From the NCBI RefSeq assembly GCF_900109265.1, contig NZ_FNZM01000007.1:124001-188000 (forward strand): DNA of 64,000 nucleotides, read 5' to 3'. The notes beneath the pieces are model-generated. The model was given only the letters and a program-made list of their open reading frames with translations. It did no database searches and was not told where the DNA came from. This document shows, in pieces, positions 60,708 through 64,000 of this stretch (the stretch's first letter is position 1; every line of letters begins with the position of its first letter). The DNA comes from Paraburkholderia tropica. GTDB taxonomy: Bacteria; Pseudomonadota; Gammaproteobacteria; Burkholderiales; Burkholderiaceae. Position numbers and translations under genes: made by a program.

Positions 60708-61259
60708 TCAGGCGGGCGACGGCGTATCGACCAGTTCAGCGATCTCGTCGACTTCGATCGTTCGCCCATGTCGATACCTGACGCCGTGCCCCCATGCCTG
60801 GATATGCGCGCCAGGAGCGAGGTAGGCTGCCAACTCGGCGGCGGCGTGCGGCGGCATACGCAACGACGTGCCGTCGTCGAGCAACGCGCCCCGCAGTTCG
60901 CCTTTCGGGCCGAACAGCGAAAGCACCACCTCACCGGCGGACTCCATGGGTTTGCGTTCGAGATGCGCCTTCGCAGGTTTCTCGCCGCCACGGTGCGGCC
61001 CTTCGTCGAGTATCACTACGCCGTTTCTGGTGGTGAGACAGACTGCGGCAAGCATGTTCGCGCCGCGAGGTTTCACGCCGCGAATCCTCACCACCTCGCC
61101 CGGTGTCACGTGTCGGGCCAACTTCTTCGCGAGATGGGGCGGAAAGTGAACCTGCTGCGAATCGAGCACGAAACCGTCGATTTCGCCGTGCGGGTTCAAC
61201 AGAAAATGCACGATTTTTCCGCGGGTTTCAGGAAGGCTCTCGGGGTCGATCCAATGCAT
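60708..61259 (-). CDS. Hypothetical protein with two similar OB-like halves
   Basis: A 183-residue soluble protein with a strong AAGGAG ribosome-binding site. The two halves look alike: GKIVHFLLNPHGEIDGFVLDSQQVHFPPHLAKKLARHVTPGEVVRIRG, and later GEVVLSLFGPKGELRGALLDDGTSLRMPPHAAAELAAYLAPGAHIQAWG. Each has two to three beta-strands, a PPH-AA helix and a PG turn, so the protein is an internal duplication of an OB-like fold. No function is known to me. It is the first gene of a pair with an MFS transporter. Confidence 0.7.
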   Translation of the reverse strand: MHWIDPESLPETRGKIVHFLLNPHGEIDGFVLDSQQVHFPPHLAKKLARHVTPGEVVRIRGVKPRGANMLAAVCLTTRNGVVILDEGPHRGGEKPAKAHLERKPMESAGEVVLSLFGPKGELRGALLDDGTSLRMPPHAAAELAAYLAPGAHIQAWGHGVRYRHGRTIEVDEIAELVDTPSPA

Positions 61260-62000
61260 GATTTTTCTCCTTTATGAACGAACGCCAGCGCGACGGAAGA
61301 CAAGGACGGCCGACAGCATCGTCGCGGCCCGCTCGCCATACGGCCCGAGTGGCGGCCGCGCGCGTCAATGTCCAGGCGAACAGGCCCGTATGGTGCGGCA
61401 CGGGGCAGGCGATCGCGGCCACGGCATCGGCGCTGCTTGACACGTCGTCAGCCTTTGAATCGCAACCAGAATTGACAGCGCGAAAAGCTGCGTGGAGAAC
61501 GAAGGTCTTGGCATGACGGTCCACTTACCGTGTCGGGATCCGACATGAAGCAAATTTCTCGCCACGGCAACCCGGTGGGGGATTGTGTGCAGATCTTCCG
61601 TGACCTGGCGCGCCAGTGCTGCGTTCGGGGCGATACAAGGAGGCGTCGCAGGCGCGCTTGTTAGCAAACACCTGAATGACAATATTTCCTGTAAAAACGG
61701 CAACACACCACTGAGAAGGCTTTTCTGGCAACACTATTAGCGTTTTTTCGCCCGGCATTACGGCGCGGGTGATTGCCGTCGTCGTCGTCGTCGTCGCTGT
61801 CGTCATCGCCGTTGCAACCGGAGTCCAACCTGGCGACAAGCGGCGTGCGCGCCAGCTTCGCCATTGCTGTCTGCTGGCGGCCGAAGGTGGAATTCACCGG
61901 ATGCGCGCTGCCCGGCGCGAGATGGTTACATTGAGCCTCGACAACTTGAGCGCCGGCCTTGGCGCAGTGCGGCGTATCGCTCAATGCGGGTGATGGCAGC
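61260..62000. other. Gene-free interval, probably decayed DNA
   Basis: Only short frames with unlikely protein composition occur, none with a good ribosome-binding site. A GTC trinucleotide run of six units lies at 61778-61795. An SDR remnant borders it on the right, so the whole stretch may be decaying sequence. Confidence 0.5.
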
Positions 62001-62240
62001 TCAAAACGGCTCACGCCATGGCCGCAGATCCAGTTCCTGAGTCCACGCGCTGCGACTCTGGCTGTGCAAATGCCAGTCACTGTCGGCGATGGCGTCGACG
62101 CGCTCAGCCGTGCGTCCGGTCAGGACCACCGTGAATGCTTCGCGCGCGAAGCGCCGGGGCAGCGCAGCACCGTGTCCGGCACTCGCGCCAACACCGGCGA
62201 TCCACGCTAGCGGTGAGGAAGAGGAGGATAGTTCGCTCAT
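62001..62240 (-). pseudogene. Remnant of a short-chain dehydrogenase (SDR) gene
   Basis: The first 45 or so residues match the N-terminal cofactor motif of an SDR (LAWIAGVGASAGHGAALPRRFAREAFTVVLTGRTAERVDAIA, TGxxxGxG-type with GVGASAGHGAA). After that the reading dissolves into unrelated sequence, and the catalytic Tyr-Lys half is absent. It is a truncated remnant. Confidence 0.75.
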
Positions 62241-62369
62241 GATGATTCACGCCAGTTGTCGCGCGCGATTGTTCAAAAGAGCGGACGCCATAGGGCGATT
62301 CGCGCGTACAACCCACGCCATCGCATTCTGGCGATGGTATCGACGCTCACCGGGGAAGGTCGCGCGCCC

Positions 62370-62933
62370 TTAGATCTTGCCGACCAGATCGAGCGACGGC
62401 GTCAGGGTTTGCGCGCCGGGCGTCCACTTTGCCGGGCACACTTCGCCCGGATGCGACGCCACGTATTGCGCGGCCTGCACCTTGCGCAGCAGTTCTTTCG
62501 CATCGCGGCCGATGCCGTTGTCGTGCACTTCGTAGAGCTTGATCTTGCCTTCCGGATCGATCAGGAAGGTGCCGCGCAGCGCCAGACCTTCTTCCTCGAT
62601 CAGCACGTCGAAATGGCGGGCGAGGGTGGCAGTCGGATCGCCGACCAGCGGGTATTGCACCTTCGCAATGGTGTCCGAGGTATCGTGCCAGGCTTTGTGC
62701 GTGAAATGCGTATCGGTGGAGACGCCGTAGATTTCGACGCCGAGTTTCTGGAATTCCGCGTAGTGATCGGCGAGATCGCCAAGTTCGGTGGGGCAGACGA
62801 AGGTGAAGTCGGCCGGATAAAACACCACTACCGACCATTTGCCCTTGAAGTTTTCTTCGCTGACGGGCACGAACTTGCCGCCGTGATAGGCCGTGGATTT
62901 GAAAGGCTTGACCTGCGTGTTGATGAGCGACAT
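62370..62933 (-). CDS. ahpC: Alkyl hydroperoxide reductase subunit C (peroxiredoxin)
   Basis: A 187-residue typical 2-Cys peroxiredoxin. Peroxidatic Cys47 lies in [21 protein letters not shown] and resolving Cys is in [12 protein letters not shown] near residue 166. The start at 62933 has AAGGAA six bases upstream. It reduces hydrogen peroxide and organic hydroperoxides. AhpF is not seen within the window downstream. I did not find a convincing OxyR site in the upstream 220 bp. Confidence 0.95.
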   Translation of the reverse strand: MSLINTQVKPFKSTAYHGGKFVPVSEENFKGKWSVVVFYPADFTFVCPTELGDLADHYAEFQKLGVEIYGVSTDTHFTHKAWHDTSDTIAKVQYPLVGDPTATLARHFDVLIEEEGLALRGTFLIDPEGKIKLYEVHDNGIGRDAKELLRKVQAAQYVASHPGEVCPAKWTPGAQTLTPSLDLVGKI

Positions 62934-63079
62934 AGGCGTTCCTTGAAGTGATCCTGCAGCGGGTATCGGCCGCATGAATTTGCGCCCGATGCGTGATCGG
63001 GCTCTAGCCGATATAGAGACTAGACGAGCGTGGCGCGCGCAGGAAGCGATCTTTTTTTGTATGGAATCCGCGAATGCAG

Positions 63080-63104
63080 AAAAGCGATTCGTTGCGGAAT
63101 CGCT
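63080..63104 (-). terminator. Probable rho-independent terminator of the cytochrome c operon
   Basis: Read on the minus strand, AGCGATTC pairs with GAATCGCT around a six-base loop and is followed directly by TTT. It lies 53 bp after the stop of the cytochrome gene. The stem is short, so strength is moderate. Confidence 0.55.
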
Positions 63105-63156
63105 CGATTCAGGCGGGCTTTCGAGTCGGGTCGACGTGGGGCGTGCCGGTCAGCTT

Positions 63157-63717
63157 CTACAGCGTGCCGGGCCGCGGATCGGGCACAAAGCCGTCGCGAT
63201 TGGGCATGCGCACGGCGGCGAGCGAGTGCGCATCCAGACGGGCGTCATCGGGCACAATGCCGTTGCGGTTGAGGATCCAGGCGCTCACGGCATACACCTC
63301 GTCCGCACTCAGCGATTGCGGCGCGTTATAGGGCATCGCGCGGCGAATATAGTCGAACAGCGTAGTCGCATAAGGCCAGTAGCTGCCGACCGTACGCTTG
63401 GGGGCGGTGCTCCTGAGCGTGCCGCTGCCGCCCACCAGCGGATCGCCGATCAAGCCCTCGCCCTGCGCGCCGTGACAGGCCGCGCATTTTTGTGCGAAGA
63501 CCCGTGCGCCGGTCTGGACATCGCCGCTGCCTGGCGGCAGCCCCCGCCCGTCTGGCGCTATGTCGATGTCCCAGGCCGCGATGGCCGATGCGTCCAGCGG
63601 TGTGCCGATTCCGGCGATGGTGGACGGCATAGCGACGGTTTGCGTCGTCACGGCCGGCGTGCAGGCGCCCGTGACCAGCGCGCTCGCGACGACGAGTGGC
63701 GTGAGCAGCTTACGCAT
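63157..63717 (-). CDS. c-type cytochrome, probable electron acceptor subunit of sulfite dehydrogenase
   Basis: A 186-residue exported monoheme cytochrome. The N-terminal segment LLTPLVVASALVTGACT is a signal, perhaps lipoprotein type with Cys19. The heme motif CAACH is at residues 78-82, and a Met ligand is likely in RRAMPYNAPQSLSADEVYAVSAWILNRNGI, a stretch typical of SoxD/sulfite-dehydrogenase-associated cytochromes. It overlaps the end of the upstream molybdopterin-dimerisation gene by eight bases, so they form one operon. Confidence 0.85.
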   Translation of the reverse strand: MRKLLTPLVVASALVTGACTPAVTTQTVAMPSTIAGIGTPLDASAIAAWDIDIAPDGRGLPPGSGDVQTGARVFAQKCAACHGAQGEGLIGDPLVGGSGTLRSTAPKRTVGSYWPYATTLFDYIRRAMPYNAPQSLSADEVYAVSAWILNRNGIVPDDARLDAHSLAAVRMPNRDGFVPDPRPGTL

Positions 63718-64000
63718 TGGCGACGCTCCCGTCAGCGCCGACTCGCCAGGATTGAATGCCGTTGTAGTGGTAGTACGAATTCAGGCCGCGTGCAGCGACG
63801 AGCGCTTCGCGCGTGGGCTGGACGTAGCCGGTGGAGTCGGTGGCCCGCGAGAGCAGCGTGGCCGGGCCGCCTTGCCATGTCCAGTCGAAGGTGAAGCGCG
63901 TGAGCGCGCGATCCCGCACGGGTGCCTCCAGGCGCGCGCTCTGCCAGTTGATGCCGCCATCGGTCGAGACTTCGACGCCACGGATCGTGCCGCGTCCCGA
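63710..64000 (-). CDS. Sulfite dehydrogenase-like molybdoenzyme (SorA/SoxC type), C-terminal part
   Basis: The frame runs off the right edge, so only the last 96 residues are present. They show the Mo-cofactor oxidoreductase dimerisation domain: GTIRGVEVSTDGGINWQSARLE and RFTFDWTWQGGPATLLSRATDSTGYVQP. SoxC and SorA use this domain and pass electrons from sulfite to a cytochrome c, which fits the overlapping downstream cytochrome gene. Whether the substrate is sulfite itself cannot be decided from the fragment. Confidence 0.85.
   Translation of the reverse strand, partial: SGRGTIRGVEVSTDGGINWQSARLEAPVRDRALTRFTFDWTWQGGPATLLSRATDSTGYVQPTREALVAARGLNSYYHYNGIQSWRVGADGSVANA

Noticed and set aside
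61365-61706. Several short minus-strand frames in the gap before the SDR remnant
   Set aside because: Protein composition is unlikely and start signals are missing.
62934-63156. OxyR-like site upstream of ahpC
   Set aside because: Only scattered matches to the ATAG-N7-CTAT pattern were seen, no full site.

Overview
The window is high-GC DNA of a Burkholderiales bacterium, most likely Paraburkholderia, Caballeronia or Burkholderia. This rests on gene content and style: pqiABC, DUF3300/DUF2950, DUF4148 and DUF3562 proteins, HAE1 efflux with a NodT-type outer-membrane factor, and an otn-type sugar-acid locus. I saw no rRNA, tRNA, CRISPR array, insertion sequence or phage module. The left and right edges cut through pqiA and a sulfite-dehydrogenase-like gene.

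Layout. 0-2.6 kb: end of pqiA, then pqiB and pqiC (lipid transport across the envelope). 2.8-7.5 kb: a SulP transporter, a DUF3300-DUF2950 envelope pair and a small secreted protein. 8-11.3 kb: a PAS histidine kinase with a FixJ-type response regulator, then ppk2 with an RRM protein. 11.7-17.8 kb: a complete RND tripartite efflux operon. 18-22.1 kb: an AI-2E-family transporter and several small proteins. 22.2-27 kb: the arginine deiminase operon arcDABC. 27.3-37.5 kb: a VIT-like membrane protein, an outer-membrane MetA-type protein, a second FixJ-type regulator, a second SulP transporter, and a PotE-like antiporter fused to a periplasmic binding domain. 37.7-43 kb: a Tat-exported alkylsulfatase, a DUF2252 protein and small unknowns. 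43.3-53.9 kb: a sugar-acid catabolic locus of two divergent arms (DeoR regulator, GntP permease and SAF-domain oxidoreductase to the left; OtnK kinase, OtnC-like decarboxylase, MFS, two amidohydrolases and a second MFS to the right). 54-64 kb: gene remnants, glgA, a lone receiver protein, a yqjD-yqjE-yqjK-like stress trio, an MFS gene, ahpC, and a cytochrome c with a sulfite-dehydrogenase-like gene.

The 7-37 kb part looks like a low-oxygen or energy-limitation regulon. Two kinds of operator-like site recur there. One is a 22-bp imperfect palindrome with core GGAC-N4-GTCC (eight copies); the other is an FNR/ANR-type box TTGAT-N4-ATCAA (five copies). Ten of the thirteen sites lie 99-137 bp upstream of a start codon. 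They precede genes fitting anaerobic survival: arcDABC for ATP from arginine, polyphosphate kinase, transporters and envelope proteins. Two FixJ-type regulators with nearly identical DNA-binding domains are encoded inside the region and are the obvious candidates to bind the GGAC-N4-GTCC site; this is inference.

In the sugar-acid locus, the ATGTT-N5-ATGTT direct repeat upstream of the DeoR gene recurs inverted over the -35/spacer of the otnK promoter, so the DeoR protein probably controls both arms.
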